NCBI RefSeq assembly: GCF_003444775.1
Contig: NZ_CP021082.1
Coordinates: forward strand, 62,001 to 126,000
From: Deinococcus ficus
Lineage (GTDB): Bacteria > Deinococcota > Deinococci > Deinococcales > Deinococcaceae
Direction: 5' to 3'
Length of the DNA stretch: 64,000 bases
Positions 24,895 to 33,866 of the stretch are shown piece by piece. Numbering within the stretch: the first letter of the stretch is position 1; the number at the start of each line of letters is the position of its first letter. The notes beneath the pieces were generated by a model, which did not search any database, was not told the origin of the DNA, and worked only from the letters and a program-made list of their open reading frames with translations. The position numbers and the translations under genes were made by a program.

Positions 24895-25705
24895 TCACTC
24901 CGCCGTGGCCCCCACCTCCGGCTCGGCTGACGCGAGAAAATCCTCCACGATCCTGATCAGGAAGGGCGACTGAAGCACGTCGTCGTGGATGGTGGCCGGC
25001 AGGACAGCCAGGCGGTGCCGGGTCAGGCCCGAGCCGTTCCACACGGCCTCCTGCCGCCCGCCGCAGAGGGACGCGAACACCGCCACCATGTGGGCCGGGG
25101 ACACCATGTCCGCGTCTCCGCCCACCAGCAGCACTGGTGACCGGACCCGGCCGATGTCCGCCGTCCAGTCAAAGGCACGCCCCAGCAATTCACCCACGCG
25201 GTGCACCAGGTCCGGCCAGCCGCGCGTACAACTTGAAGAGGGGACCGCTCCGCAGATGCTCGGCTGCTTCCCGGCGAATCTGCCGCTGCTGGGCGACGAC
25301 TTCCGGGAAGTAGCCGGTGGACGCCGCCGGAAACGAGATGACGATCAACTTGCGCACCAGCGGCGGAAATTGAATGGCGCAGCGCAGGGCCACGCCCCCA
25401 CCCACCGAGCACCCGAGGACGTCGGCCTGTTCGACGTTCGGGCTCCGCAGCAGGGCCGCGACGTCGTCGGCGAGGGATTCGAACCGCATGGGCCGGTCGA
25501 TGTCCGCCGTGCGTCCATGGGCCTGGAGGTCCACCGCGATCACTGGTCGCGAGGCCGCCAGGCTGGGGATCAGGTGGTCAAATGTCTCCGTGGCCCCGAA
25601 TCCCCCGTGGATCAGCACCAGGGGACTGCGTCCGGGCGAGGCTTCACCGTGCCGCTCGTAGTACAGCTGCAGACCGTTGACATCCGCATGGTGTCCCGTG
25701 TTCAT
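24895..25705 (-). pseudogene. alpha/beta hydrolase, split by a frameshift
   Basis: The 5' part (25705 to ~25210) codes LVLIHGGFGATETFDHLIP (oxyanion strand) and a nucleophile elbow DVLGCSVGGGVALR with Ser. The 3' part, in another frame (~25206 to 24895), codes SPVLLVGGDADMVSPAHMV (acid Asp) and a final His region (LPATIHDDV). Near 25206-25220 the frame breaks, consistent with loss of about two bases. Joined, the pieces make a normal ~270-aa hydrolase. It is either a pseudogene or a sequence error. Confidence 0.75.
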
Positions 25706-26327
25706 CTTCCTCCTTCCTGTCCCGGAGAACGCGAATGTCTGCAGCGGTCACCCGGACCACCGGAGAACCGTGGACGTCATGGCGCGGTGGAGGCCTGAGC
25801 ATAGTCTCCCGGGGCAAGGGCGTCACCCGGCAGCCCCGGGGAGCACGCTGGGGCGGAGGCCACCCCCGCGACGCGCACGCGCGAGACGGGTCGGCCGTTG
25901 GCTGGCGAGAAACACCCGTGAAGAACGTCATGCTTCTCCGCACCCATGCACCTGCCACAGTCCAGAAAGCGCAGGACCACTGACCAAGGGCCGCAGGAGC
26001 CGCTTCGTGCCCTGAACAGGCCAAGGGAAGGACCCCTGTGATGGAATCCTTCGCCCCGGTCTGCAGGTGGCCTGACACCGTGACGCCGCGCGCAACCGTC
26101 TCGGACACCCCCTCTTTGCGCTCCGGGGAGCTTGCGTTGTTTCCGACGCCTCCGGGAGCAGGCTGAGGTGTCCCAGGCGCCTGAGGCAAGTCCGTCACGG
26201 CGCGGTGAATACAAAATATCGCCCCTGCGTTATGCTTCGGAACGAACGTCAAGTGTGATGGAGAGGGTGCCGACAGGGCCTGCCTCCCCAATGGTCGTGG
26301 ACCAGCCCTTGCCAAAGGAGATTCCGG
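25706..26327. other. Intergenic stretch, no supported gene
   Basis: About 620 bases with long open frames on the minus strand that are products of GC bias. TATGCT at 26231 might be a -10 box for the VOC gene, without a clear -35. Confidence 0.4.
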
Positions 26328-26717
26328 ATGAAGTTGAACTACACCATCATGTACGTCCCAGACGTGGCCACCGCCCTCACGTTCTACGAGTCGGCCTTCG
26401 GTCTCTCCCGCCGTTTTCTGCATGAGTCCGGCGACTACGGCGAACTCGAGACCGGTGAGACGACGCTGGCCTTCGCCTCCCATACGTTGGGGGCCAGCAA
26501 CTTTCCAGCGGGTTACGTCCGGGCCAGCGACTCGGAGCAACCGCTGGGCATGGAAATTGCCCTCGCGACGGATGATGTCGCGCAGGCTCACCGTGCGGCC
26601 ATCGCGGCGGGCGCCACCGAACTCATGGCACCCACCGTCAAACCATGGGGGCAGACGGTGTCGTTTGTCCGCTGCCCTGCCGGCACACTGATCGAACTGT
26701 GCACGCCGATGACCTGA
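26328..26717 (+). CDS. VOC superfamily (glyoxalase/bleomycin resistance-like) protein
   Basis: This 129-aa protein has the two beta-alpha-beta-beta-beta modules of the VOC fold: MKLNYTIMYVPDVATALTFY with FYESAFGL, and MEIALATDDVAQAHRAAIAA. The C-terminal strand ends GTLIELCTP, giving the usual metal-binding Glu. Such proteins may be lyases, dioxygenases or antibiotic-binding proteins; the substrate is not evident. AAAGGAG lies before the ATG. It stands alone. Confidence 0.85.
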   Translation: MKLNYTIMYVPDVATALTFYESAFGLSRRFLHESGDYGELETGETTLAFASHTLGASNFPAGYVRASDSEQPLGMEIALATDDVAQAHRAAIAAGATELMAPTVKPWGQTVSFVRCPAGTLIELCTPMT

Positions 26718-26940
26718 GCCTGGAGCACCAGCACACTTCCGCAACCCTTCACACGCAGCCGAGCAGCACGGTGGGCATCCTGGGATGGACAGGCGGGCCC
26801 TGACTCTGGCCCGGTGTTGGTCCGGCGTGGAGGAGAACAGGACCGGGAAACGGGGGCGGTGGCGCGCCTGCCCCGGTAGCCAGCGCCCAAGAAGACGTGA
26901 ATTGACCCGCGACCTGCGCGCGGCCGAGGATAGGCTCCCT

Positions 26941-27843
26941 ATGACGCCCCCCACCTTTGCCCTCGCGGGCGCCGCCGGCGACCTCGGGTCCCGCATTGCC
27001 CGGGCCCTCGTCTCCCGCGGCGCGGAGGTCCGCGCACTGATTCGTCCCGACACCGCTGCTGAGGACCGCACGCACCTGAAGTCCCTCGGCCTGACCCTCA
27101 CGCCCGCCGATCCCAACGACGTGACCGCCATGGCCGCCGCCGTTGAGGGCGCCCGCTGCGTCGTCTCCGCCCTCAACGGCCTGGACGACGTCATCCTCGG
27201 CCGCCAGGAGGTTCTGCTGCACGCCGCCGTGCAGGCCGGGGTGCCGCGCTTCATTCCGTCGGACTACTCCGAGGAGTACACCAGGATCACCCCAGGCACC
27301 AACCGCAACCTCGACCTCCGGCGCGAATTCATGGCCCGCGCCGACCGTGCGCCCATCCAGGTCACTTCCGTGCTCAACGGGGCGTTCATGGACCTGCTGG
27401 GCGCCGAGATGCCCATCATCCAACCGGCGATTCACCGCGTCCTGTACTGGGAGAACGCCGACCAGCCTCTGGACTTCACGACCAAGGACGACGTGGCCGC
27501 GTACGTGGCGGCCGCCGCGCTGGACGACACCACGCCCCGCTTCCTGCGTATCGCCGGCGACACCCTCAGCGCCCGGGACCTCGCGGCCGTCATGACCGAC
27601 GTCACCGGCCAGCGCTACCGCACCCTGCGCGCCGGAGGGCTGGGCACGCTCGGGCTGATGATCAAGGTCGCGCAGCGCGTCGCCCCTCAGCCCGGGGAGC
27701 CCTTCCCCGCGTGGCAGGGCATGCAGTACATGCGGGACATGTTCAGTGGCCAGGGAAAACTCACTCCACTGGACAACGCCCGCTATCCGGAAGTGCGCTG
27801 GACCAGCGTGCGGGAACAGATGACCAGACGCCGCTCAGCCTGA
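26941..27843 (+). CDS. NmrA-like / NAD(P)-binding reductase
   Basis: This 300-aa Rossmann protein starts with the nucleotide-binding motif FALAGAAGDLGSRIARAL (GxxGxxG) and has the NmrA-type body: CVVSALNG, then FIPSDYSEEY and an atypical SDR C-terminal part. Relatives reduce aromatic alcohols or ketones or act as redox sensors. No Tyr-x3-Lys pair of the classical kind is obvious, as expected of the atypical class. The ATG at 26941 has GAGG upstream, and an upstream extension of the frame lacks protein character. Confidence 0.8.
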   Translation: MTPPTFALAGAAGDLGSRIARALVSRGAEVRALIRPDTAAEDRTHLKSLGLTLTPADPNDVTAMAAAVEGARCVVSALNGLDDVILGRQEVLLHAAVQAGVPRFIPSDYSEEYTRITPGTNRNLDLRREFMARADRAPIQVTSVLNGAFMDLLGAEMPIIQPAIHRVLYWENADQPLDFTTKDDVAAYVAAAALDDTTPRFLRIAGDTLSARDLAAVMTDVTGQRYRTLRAGGLGTLGLMIKVAQRVAPQPGEPFPAWQGMQYMRDMFSGQGKLTPLDNARYPEVRWTSVREQMTRRRSA

Positions 27844-27868
27844 CAGGGCGGGCCAGGCGGCCCTGAAG

Positions 27869-28342
27869 TCAGACGGGCGGCCGCGCCACACGCTCCCGGA
27901 CGCGCGCCAAGACCACGCCCGCATCCTCAGCCGGATTGACGTCCGTCCAGTGATCCATGATCACCCCATCGGGCGCGACCAGGAACGTCTCCCGTCGCGC
28001 GCGGCGCAGGTCCTCCCCGGGCCACGGCTCATCCAGGACACCGAAGGCGCCGCTGAGGGTGTGGTCCTGGTCGTTGAGCAGCGGGTAGTCCAGCTTGCAC
28101 AGGTCACGGAACAGCGCCTGTTCCTGCTTCGCGTCCCCGTTGACGCCCAAGACGTCGACGCCCAGCGCCTGGAACTGATCCATCACCGCCTGGTACCGCC
28201 GCGCCTGCAACTGGCAGTGCGTGGTGGCGGTCTTCGGAAAGAAGAACAGGACCCGCCAGCGGCCGGGCGTGAGCTCGTACGGCCGGCCGGTGTCCTGCAC
28301 AGCCGTCATCACAGGGACTCGATCACCAATCGACAGGGACAT
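27869..28342 (-). CDS. peroxiredoxin (AhpC/TSA family)
   Basis: This 157-aa thioredoxin-fold peroxidase has its peroxidatic Cys43 in FFPKTATTHCQLQARRYQ, where the family usually has PxxxTxxC. A second cysteine, Cys82 (DLCKLDYPLL), could resolve it; the Cys five residues after the first that marks the BCP/PrxQ class is absent. The downstream conserved Arg is in RRETFLV. It detoxifies peroxides using thioredoxin-like donors. It is adjacent to, but convergent with, the NmrA-like gene. Confidence 0.85.
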   Translation of the reverse strand: MSLSIGDRVPVMTAVQDTGRPYELTPGRWRVLFFFPKTATTHCQLQARRYQAVMDQFQALGVDVLGVNGDAKQEQALFRDLCKLDYPLLNDQDHTLSGAFGVLDEPWPGEDLRRARRETFLVAPDGVIMDHWTDVNPAEDAGVVLARVRERVARPPV

Positions 28343-28490
28343 CCGGTCAGCGTACCGGAACCGGGCGCGGCAACACCGTCAGCCGCCTCGCATCGTCCTG
28401 GTTCTCCCTGAGCCCGTCAGGGACCCGAGCGTAAAGCGCGGTTGAGGCAGCCCGGCGGCCCCACTCACGCCCCGGCGGTACGGTGAGGGC

Positions 28491-28721
28491 ATGAGTGACA
28501 AGAGTGTCGGCGAACGGCTCGGCGCCGCTGTAGACGCCGTGAAGGAGAAGGTCAATCAAGGCGCTGACCGGACCCGGGCGGAGGCCCATGAGTTCAACGC
28601 GGAAACGGCCAGCAATCCCGTGGACCGGGTGATGGAGGAAGGCAAAGCCGCGGTCGACCACGCCAAAGCGGACCTGCACGGCGCGCGGGCGGACCAGCAG
28701 GCGGACAAGGCGAGCGAGTAA
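28491..28721 (+). CDS. LEA-like hydrophilic stress protein (76 aa)
   Basis: A small, highly charged, Ala-rich helical protein (MSDKSVGERLGAAVDAVKEK, then EEGKAAVDHAKADLHGARAD) with no hydrophobic core. It has the composition of LEA/CsbD-type desiccation or stress proteins, which are frequent in desiccation-tolerant bacteria. It has no signal sequence. The role is inferred from composition only. Confidence 0.7.
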   Translation: MSDKSVGERLGAAVDAVKEKVNQGADRTRAEAHEFNAETASNPVDRVMEEGKAAVDHAKADLHGARADQQADKASE

Positions 28722-28996
28722 ATGCATGCCAGGACAGGCGGCGCCGCACGGCGCCGCCTGCACGCTGTTGTCCGGACCGAAGGGTCGTCATCTCAGCCAG
28801 GGTGATCAGCACGTCTGCGGCACTCTTCGCGTTCACAGCGCCCTCGGGACACTTGTCCCCAGCCCGCACGGAAACGTGACGAGAACCGTGAGGGCCGCCG
28901 GTGTGGTGACCTGCGCGATGCCGGAGGGGCAGGGGCCGTCATGCGGAGGAGCAGACCACTTCGCCCGGTCCGGCGCCTCATCTCCTACCGTGGAGC

Positions 28997-29629
28997 ATGG
29001 TCGATGTTCACACCCTCACCGCGTACGTCTTCATCGTCCTGGGCCTGTTCCTGATTCCCGGGCCTGCCATGCTCCTGACCCTGGCGCGCGCCGCGAGCGG
29101 GGGGCCCCGCATCGGCATCGGCATCGCCACCGGCCTCGGCATCGCCACCGGCGACCTCGTGCACGCTCTGTGCGCCGTCCTGGGATTGTCCGCCCTCCTG
29201 ATGACCTCGGCCGTCGCCTTCACCGCCGTGAAGGTCCTCGGCGTCCTCTACCTTCTCTACCTCGGTGTGCGTGCCTTCCTGGACCCGCCGCAGCCCATCG
29301 ACCTCCCCACCGTCAAGCGCCTCGGGAACGCCCAGGCCTACCGGCAGGGCCTGTTCACCGAAGTCCTCAACCCGAAAACGGCGCTGTTCTTCCTGGCGTT
29401 CCTGCCGCAGTTCGTCCACGCCGAGCGGGGCAGCGCCGCCCTCCAGCTGTCCGTCCTCGGTGCGCTGTTCGTGCTGCTCAGCGCGGCGTACACCACGCTC
29501 CTCGCGTTTGGGGGCGGGGCCGTCGCCGGATGGTTGACCCGTCATCCCCGGGCGGGGCGGCACCAGGGCAAGGTCGTTGGCTCGGTATACCTCGCCCTCG
29601 GCCTCCGGCTCGCCTTCCAGGAACGCTGA
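28997..29629 (+). CDS. LysE family amino acid exporter
   Basis: This 210-aa polytopic membrane protein has about six hydrophobic segments. It begins with the family signature IPGPAMLLTLARAASGGPRIGIGIATG and continues with the typical NPKTALFFLAFLPQF helix. Relatives (RhtB/LysE) export amino acids or homoserine-lactone-like compounds by proton exchange. The length is normal. It is monocistronic, and the substrate cannot be assigned. Confidence 0.88.
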   Translation: MVDVHTLTAYVFIVLGLFLIPGPAMLLTLARAASGGPRIGIGIATGLGIATGDLVHALCAVLGLSALLMTSAVAFTAVKVLGVLYLLYLGVRAFLDPPQPIDLPTVKRLGNAQAYRQGLFTEVLNPKTALFFLAFLPQFVHAERGSAALQLSVLGALFVLLSAAYTTLLAFGGGAVAGWLTRHPRAGRHQGKVVGSVYLALGLRLAFQER

Positions 29630-29986
29630 TGGTCGAGACGAGCGGAAGGGACTGGGCAGTCGGAGCGCGGCAGATCAGAAGGACGCACGGGCGAGCTGCC
29701 GGACACGCGACGATCGTGGACACCACACTTCAGAGGAGCGTTTCCCTGCGCTGACCCGAACTGTGGCAGATGTCCTGGGCTGCCCAGGCATACGGCGCTC
29801 TCTTGGTCCGCATCAAGCCGCCGTGTGCGGCTTCTACTTTTGGGCTTCGCGGGTCCACTCCGCCACCGGCTTTCGCGGTGCGGCGGGAGGCACACCGACC
29901 GGACCCTCCTCGGCTCTGCCCTGGCAGGGCGCTCCGCAGCACAGGGGGTGCGCAGAATCTTCACCAAGCTGCCTCAGACTTTCCCG
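29630..29986. other. Intergenic stretch, no separate gene
   Basis: About 350 bases between the exporter and apbE. No coding frame is credible apart from possible upstream starts for apbE at 29948. Promoter elements are not obvious. Confidence 0.35.
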
Positions 29987-30940
29987 GTGAGTCGTCTGCA
30001 TGCCCTGCTCCGCCCTCCCTACCGCCTGCGCAGCGTGTATGAGCGGCTGCTCGGGACCGAGGTCGAGATTCAAATCGTGGCGTCCACCCGGCGCGCTGCC
30101 GAAGCGGCGGAGCAGGTGGCGCTGGCTGAACTGGAGCGCCTGAACGCGGTCCTCAACCGCTTCGACCCTGAGAGTGAGTGGCGGCGCATGCTGAGCCGCC
30201 CCGGGGTCCTTCAGCAGGTCAGTGCTGACCTGAGGACGGTCCTGGCACTGGCCACGCACTGGCAGGAAGCGAGCCACGGAGCACTTCACGCCGGCGCGGA
30301 CGCCCTGGGGGCGGTCTGGGCAGCCGCGGCCCGGCGGGGACATCCGCCGCACCCCGCCGAGCTGGCCCCGGTCATCCAGGGCCTGACCGAGCCGCTCTGG
30401 ACGCTGCACCCTGGAGGCCAGGTCACCATCCACACCCCGTTGCCGTTGGGCCTCAACGCACTGGCCAAGGGGTACGTCATCGACCGCATGGCGGAGCGGG
30501 CCTTCGCACAGCCGGGGGTGCAGGCGGTCCTGGTCAATGCCGGAGGGGACCTGCGAACCCTGGGGGGACGCGGCCTGAACGTGAGCGTCGCCGACCCCTC
30601 CACCGCCCGGGACGACGCCCCGCCCCTCACGCAGGTGCGGGTCCAGGACGCGGCGCTGGCCACGAGTGGCCTCGCCCACCGCGGCCTCCAGGTGGGCGGG
30701 CAGTGGTATTCGCATCTCCTCGACCCACGCACGGGACAGCCGGTTGCCGGCGTTACCGGGGTCACGGTGGTTGCCCCCCTGGCCGTCACGGCGGACGCCC
30801 TGGCGACAGCGCTGAGCGTCCTGGGTGTGCCGGACGGCCTGACCCTGGCCGACCGGACGCCCGGCGCCGCCGCCCTGATCGTCACCCGGGGGGGCGGCCA
30901 GCACGCCAGCCGCCGCTGGGCCGCATTAACACCCACTTAA
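29987..30940 (+). CDS. apbE: FAD:protein FMN transferase (ApbE family)
   Basis: About 317 aa. ApbE proteins attach FMN to a Thr or Ser of partner redox proteins outside the cytoplasm. Family landmarks are visible: LGTEVEIQIV at the start, AVLNRFDPESEW, the central GLNALAKGYVIDRMAE and VLVNAGGDLRTLG, and the C-terminal HLLDPRTGQPVAGVTGVTVVAP with VTADALATALSVLG. No clear signal peptide or lipobox is seen, and the start is uncertain: GTG at 29987 is used, with GTG at 29948 as an alternative. It heads a three-gene operon with a Tat-exported DUF2271 protein and a PepSY-type membrane protein. Confidence 0.85.
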   Translation: MSRLHALLRPPYRLRSVYERLLGTEVEIQIVASTRRAAEAAEQVALAELERLNAVLNRFDPESEWRRMLSRPGVLQQVSADLRTVLALATHWQEASHGALHAGADALGAVWAAAARRGHPPHPAELAPVIQGLTEPLWTLHPGGQVTIHTPLPLGLNALAKGYVIDRMAERAFAQPGVQAVLVNAGGDLRTLGGRGLNVSVADPSTARDDAPPLTQVRVQDAALATSGLAHRGLQVGGQWYSHLLDPRTGQPVAGVTGVTVVAPLAVTADALATALSVLGVPDGLTLADRTPGAAALIVTRGGGQHASRRWAALTPT

Positions 30941-30978
30941 ACGCGCCGTTGCACCCTCACGCCAAGGAGAGCCCCACC

Positions 30979-31563
30979 ATGACGAACCTGCACCCCACTT
31001 CGGACCCTCACGCCACCCGCCGCACATTCCTCGCCCGACTGGCCGCGGGCGCGGCCTTCCTCGCCGTGTCGCGCTTCAGTCCGGCGCTTGCAGCGGCGTC
31101 CACCGGCGCCAAATCCTGGGCGAAAGGCATGGCGCTGGACATCACCTTCACCGTGGCCACGCAGGCAGGTGGGCGCGTCAAACGGCCCTACGTGGCCGTG
31201 TGGATCGAAGACGCCCAGGGCAGCGCCGTGCGGAACCTGACCGTGTGGGTGCAGCAGAGCCGCCGTAACCCCCGGTGGCTGGCCGAGTTGCGGCGCTGGA
31301 CGCGGCAGAACAGTGAACTGATCGACACCGTCAGCAGCGCCACCCGCAACCCGGGCACCTACGCCGTGGCCTGGGACGGCAAGACGGACAAGGGGGCCGT
31401 GGCGCCACAGGGCACCTACTACGTGTGCGTGGAAGCCGCCCGTGAACATGGTCCCTACAGCCTGGTGCGCGAGAAGCTCACCATCGGGAGTACGGCGTTC
31501 AAGAAGGTCCTGGGCGCAGACAACGACGTCGAGGCCGTGAATGTCAGTTTTGCCCGGGCCTGA
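30979..31563 (+). CDS. Tat-exported DUF2271 protein, probable flavinylation target
   Basis: This is a 194-aa exported protein. The N-terminus carries a twin-arginine signal (ATRRTFLARLAAGAAFLAVS) cleaved around residue 35. The mature part is a beta-rich DUF2271 domain with YVAVWIEDAQG, VWVQQSRRNPRWLAELRRW and YAVAWDGKTDKG. The segment DTVSSATRNPG has the shape of the D-x2-[ST]-x-A-[ST] site modified by ApbE enzymes, so Thr is a likely FMN attachment point. AAGGAG precedes the ATG. It follows apbE by 38 bases and overlaps the next gene by 23, which supports one operon. Confidence 0.8.
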   Translation: MTNLHPTSDPHATRRTFLARLAAGAAFLAVSRFSPALAAASTGAKSWAKGMALDITFTVATQAGGRVKRPYVAVWIEDAQGSAVRNLTVWVQQSRRNPRWLAELRRWTRQNSELIDTVSSATRNPGTYAVAWDGKTDKGAVAPQGTYYVCVEAAREHGPYSLVREKLTIGSTAFKKVLGADNDVEAVNVSFARA

Positions 31564-32197
31564 AGCTCAGAAGGGTGGTGCGGCGCGCGCCACTCCCGTG
31601 CGCCGTCAGCGGAACGCCCGCGCGCAGTGGAACCTCTGGCTGCGGTGGCTGCACACGTACACCAGCATGATCAGTCTGCTGGTGGTGCTGTTCTTTGCGC
31701 TGACGGGCATCACCCTCAACCACCCGGACTGGGTGTTCGGCAGTGGCGAAACCACCCGCGAACTCAGCGGCACTCTGCGGCCCGGCTGGATTCAGGGCGG
31801 CGACGTGAACTGGCTGAGCGTGGCCGAGGACCTGCGCGAGCAACAGAATCTGCATGGCCGGGCCGGCGACACCCGTATGGACGGGACCGAAGCCAGCCTG
31901 GCATTTGCCGCACCGGGGTACAGCGCGGACGTGGTGATTGATGCCCAGACCGGCCGGTACACCGCGCGGGTATTGCAACAGGACGCCCTGGCCGTCCTGA
32001 ACGACCTGCACAAGGGCCGCGACGCCGGGGGAAGCTGGAAGTGGCTGATCGACCTCAGCGGCGCGGTGCTGGCGCTGGTCGCCGTCACGGGAATCGGCAT
32101 CCTGCTGTTCCTGAAAAAGACCCGCGTTCAGGCGCTGAGTGTCATGGGGGTCGCCAGCGTGCTGGTTCTCGTCCTGGCGGGTGCCGCCCTGCGGTAG
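31541..32197 (+). CDS. PepSY-associated membrane protein of the flavinylation cluster
   Basis: This is a 218-aa membrane protein. A basic N-terminus leads to WNLWLRWLHTYTSMISLLVVLFF, the characteristic His-containing first helix of PepSY-TM proteins, with LTGITLNHPDWVFG after it. A periplasmic PepSY-like domain follows (~60-150). Two C-terminal helices (WLIDLSGAVLALVAVTGIGI and a last one) complete it. Such proteins pass electrons across the membrane to flavin-bearing partners. The start overlaps the DUF2271 gene by 23 bases; a later start is possible but would cut the basic N-terminus. Confidence 0.8.
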   Translation: MSVLPGPEAQKGGAARATPVRRQRNARAQWNLWLRWLHTYTSMISLLVVLFFALTGITLNHPDWVFGSGETTRELSGTLRPGWIQGGDVNWLSVAEDLREQQNLHGRAGDTRMDGTEASLAFAAPGYSADVVIDAQTGRYTARVLQQDALAVLNDLHKGRDAGGSWKWLIDLSGAVLALVAVTGIGILLFLKKTRVQALSVMGVASVLVLVLAGAALR

Positions 32198-32437
32198 CGG
32201 GAGGAGCAGCATCCACCCGCGTCGCGTCTCACGGCCTTCCCCGCGAGCGGCAGGCCGTGGCGATGGCGAACCTGCACGGTGGCGTGGTCCGTCGGCGGCA
32301 GGGTGCCCTCCCATCCCGCACACACGCCGCCGGTTCCCACGCCACGCACCCCGGCCGATCGATTGACCAGTGCAACTGGCTGAACCGACCTCCACCGGGT
32401 GGTGGCGAACGCCAGTTCCGCCGGGCACACTCCACGT

Positions 32438-33193
32438 ATGCGTGCAGCGGACGGAGTGGTGTTGGTCACAGGGGGCAGCCGGGGCATCGGGGCGGCCACC
32501 TGCGTGCTCGCGGCCGGTCAGGGGTACGCCGTCGGGGTGAACTACCTCCAGGACGCCACGGCCGCCAGGCGGGTCATTGAGCAGATCGGCGCGCTGGGTG
32601 GGCGGGCCGTCGCCATTCAGGGGGACGCCAGCGCCGAACCGGACGTGCCACGCCTGTTCGACACGCTCCAGGAAGCGTTCGGACCCGTGACCGCGCTGGT
32701 GAACAACGCCGGAGTCCTGGACCGGCAGGCCCGGGTGGAAGCGATCGGCGCGGCCCGGTTACGGCGCGTGCTGGAGACCAACGTGGTCGGGCCGTTTCTG
32801 TGCGCGGCCGAAGCGGTTCGGCGCATGTCCACGCGTCACGGCGGGGCAGGCGGGGTGATCGTGAACGTGTCCAGCCGGGCGGCCGTGCTCGGGTCACCGG
32901 GCGAGTACGTCGATTACGCCATGAGCAAGGGGGCCCTGGACACGCTGACCGTGGGCCTGGCGAAGGAGGTCGCGGCCGAGGGCATCCGCGTGAACGCGGT
33001 GCGGCCCGGAATTATCGACACGGCCATTCACGCGTCGGGGGGCGAACCGGGCCGCGCGGCGCGCCTGGGCCCCGGCCTGCCGCTGGGCCGCGCGGGGACG
33101 CCTGAGGAGGTGGCCGAGGCCATCGTGTGGCTGCTTTCGGGGGCGTCCTCGTTCGTGACCGGTGCCTTCATCGATGTCGGAGGGGGCCGCTGA
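32438..33193 (+). CDS. SDR family oxidoreductase
   Basis: This 251-aa classical short-chain dehydrogenase has the cofactor motif VTGGSRGIGAAT, NNAG in LVNNAGVLD, the catalytic Ser in VNVSSRAA and Tyr/Lys in YVDYAMSKGAL. The C-terminus GAFIDVGGG is that of FabG-like members. The VNYLQDATAARR region suggests NADP(H) use, though that is not certain. The start was set at MRAADGVVLVTGG because the upstream extension does not resemble the family. The gene is monocistronic and its substrate is unknown. Confidence 0.88.
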   Translation: MRAADGVVLVTGGSRGIGAATCVLAAGQGYAVGVNYLQDATAARRVIEQIGALGGRAVAIQGDASAEPDVPRLFDTLQEAFGPVTALVNNAGVLDRQARVEAIGAARLRRVLETNVVGPFLCAAEAVRRMSTRHGGAGGVIVNVSSRAAVLGSPGEYVDYAMSKGALDTLTVGLAKEVAAEGIRVNAVRPGIIDTAIHASGGEPGRAARLGPGLPLGRAGTPEEVAEAIVWLLSGASSFVTGAFIDVGGGR

Positions 33194-33202
33194 GGTCACC
33201 GG

Positions 33203-33788
33203 CTACCGGCTTTCAGGTGAAGGATTCAGGGCGTACACCCAGGGGGTCCGTAGATCGTTCATCCAGTCGAAGCGGGCCACGAACACCCCACACTGGTCTC
33301 GGCGCACGGCGTACACGTGCCGACCTGGACGGGTCGAACCGACCGCAGCCCGGCCGGCCCGGAACCTCGAAGCGGACTGCGGCACTGGCTGAGGTGCCGG
33401 ACGTGTACCTGAGGTAATTCAGCTTCACGGGGTCGTACGGATTCTTTTCTTCCGTGCTGAACAGCAGCGCCCGGTCGTTCCTGGCGCGCATGAGGCCGAG
33501 CAGGTCGGTGGGCCCGGTCGTCCCGCCCGCCCACACCAGCGTATGAATGATGATCTCTGCTCCGCTCGTGCCGTGCGCAAGGCTGTACAGCCGGTCGGCA
33601 CATCCGGCGGGGAAGGCCAGGACGTCCTGGCCTTCCCCGCCAGGACCGCTGCACTGCCGAAGGTGGTGGGGGTACGCCTTCGCGTGCACCTGCACGGCCT
33701 TTATGGTGGCCACCCGTTGCTCGAAGCGAGGGAGCGCCGCACGGGCGACGCGTGGCAGCAGGGCGACCAGCACCACCCGGGACCGCAT
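33203..33788 (-). pseudogene. frameshifted secreted protein gene containing a 36-bp palindrome
   Basis: From the ATG at 33788 the frame codes a signal-like start (MRSRVVLVALLPRVARA) and then GAEIIIHTLVWAGGTTGPTD and LKLNYLRYTSG-like sequence. Near 33355-33370 coding sense moves to another frame that ends RRDQCGVFVARFDWMNDLRT and PWVYALNPSPESR. Joining the two gives one ~190-residue protein. The palindrome at 33606-33641 sits inside it. I do not recognise the family. It may be a pseudogene or contain a base error. Confidence 0.5.
33606..33641. repeat. 36-bp perfect palindrome
   Basis: The 18-base half GGCGGGGAAGGCCAGGAC is followed directly by its exact complement, with no loop. It lies in the middle of a broken coding frame. 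It has no T-run and no gene end nearby, so a terminator role is unlikely. Confidence 0.85.
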
Positions 33789-33866
33789 GTGCAGACGGGA
33801 ACGGCCTTCCCTTTCCATAACCCGGGCCTGAAGGCCGCTCACACGATGTGACGGTCCAACCTGGCG

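Noticed and set aside
25644..27254. 536-codon minus-strand open frame
   Set aside because: It crosses the VOC and NmrA-like genes, has no domain pattern and is Arg/Ala/Pro-rich as expected of shadow frames.
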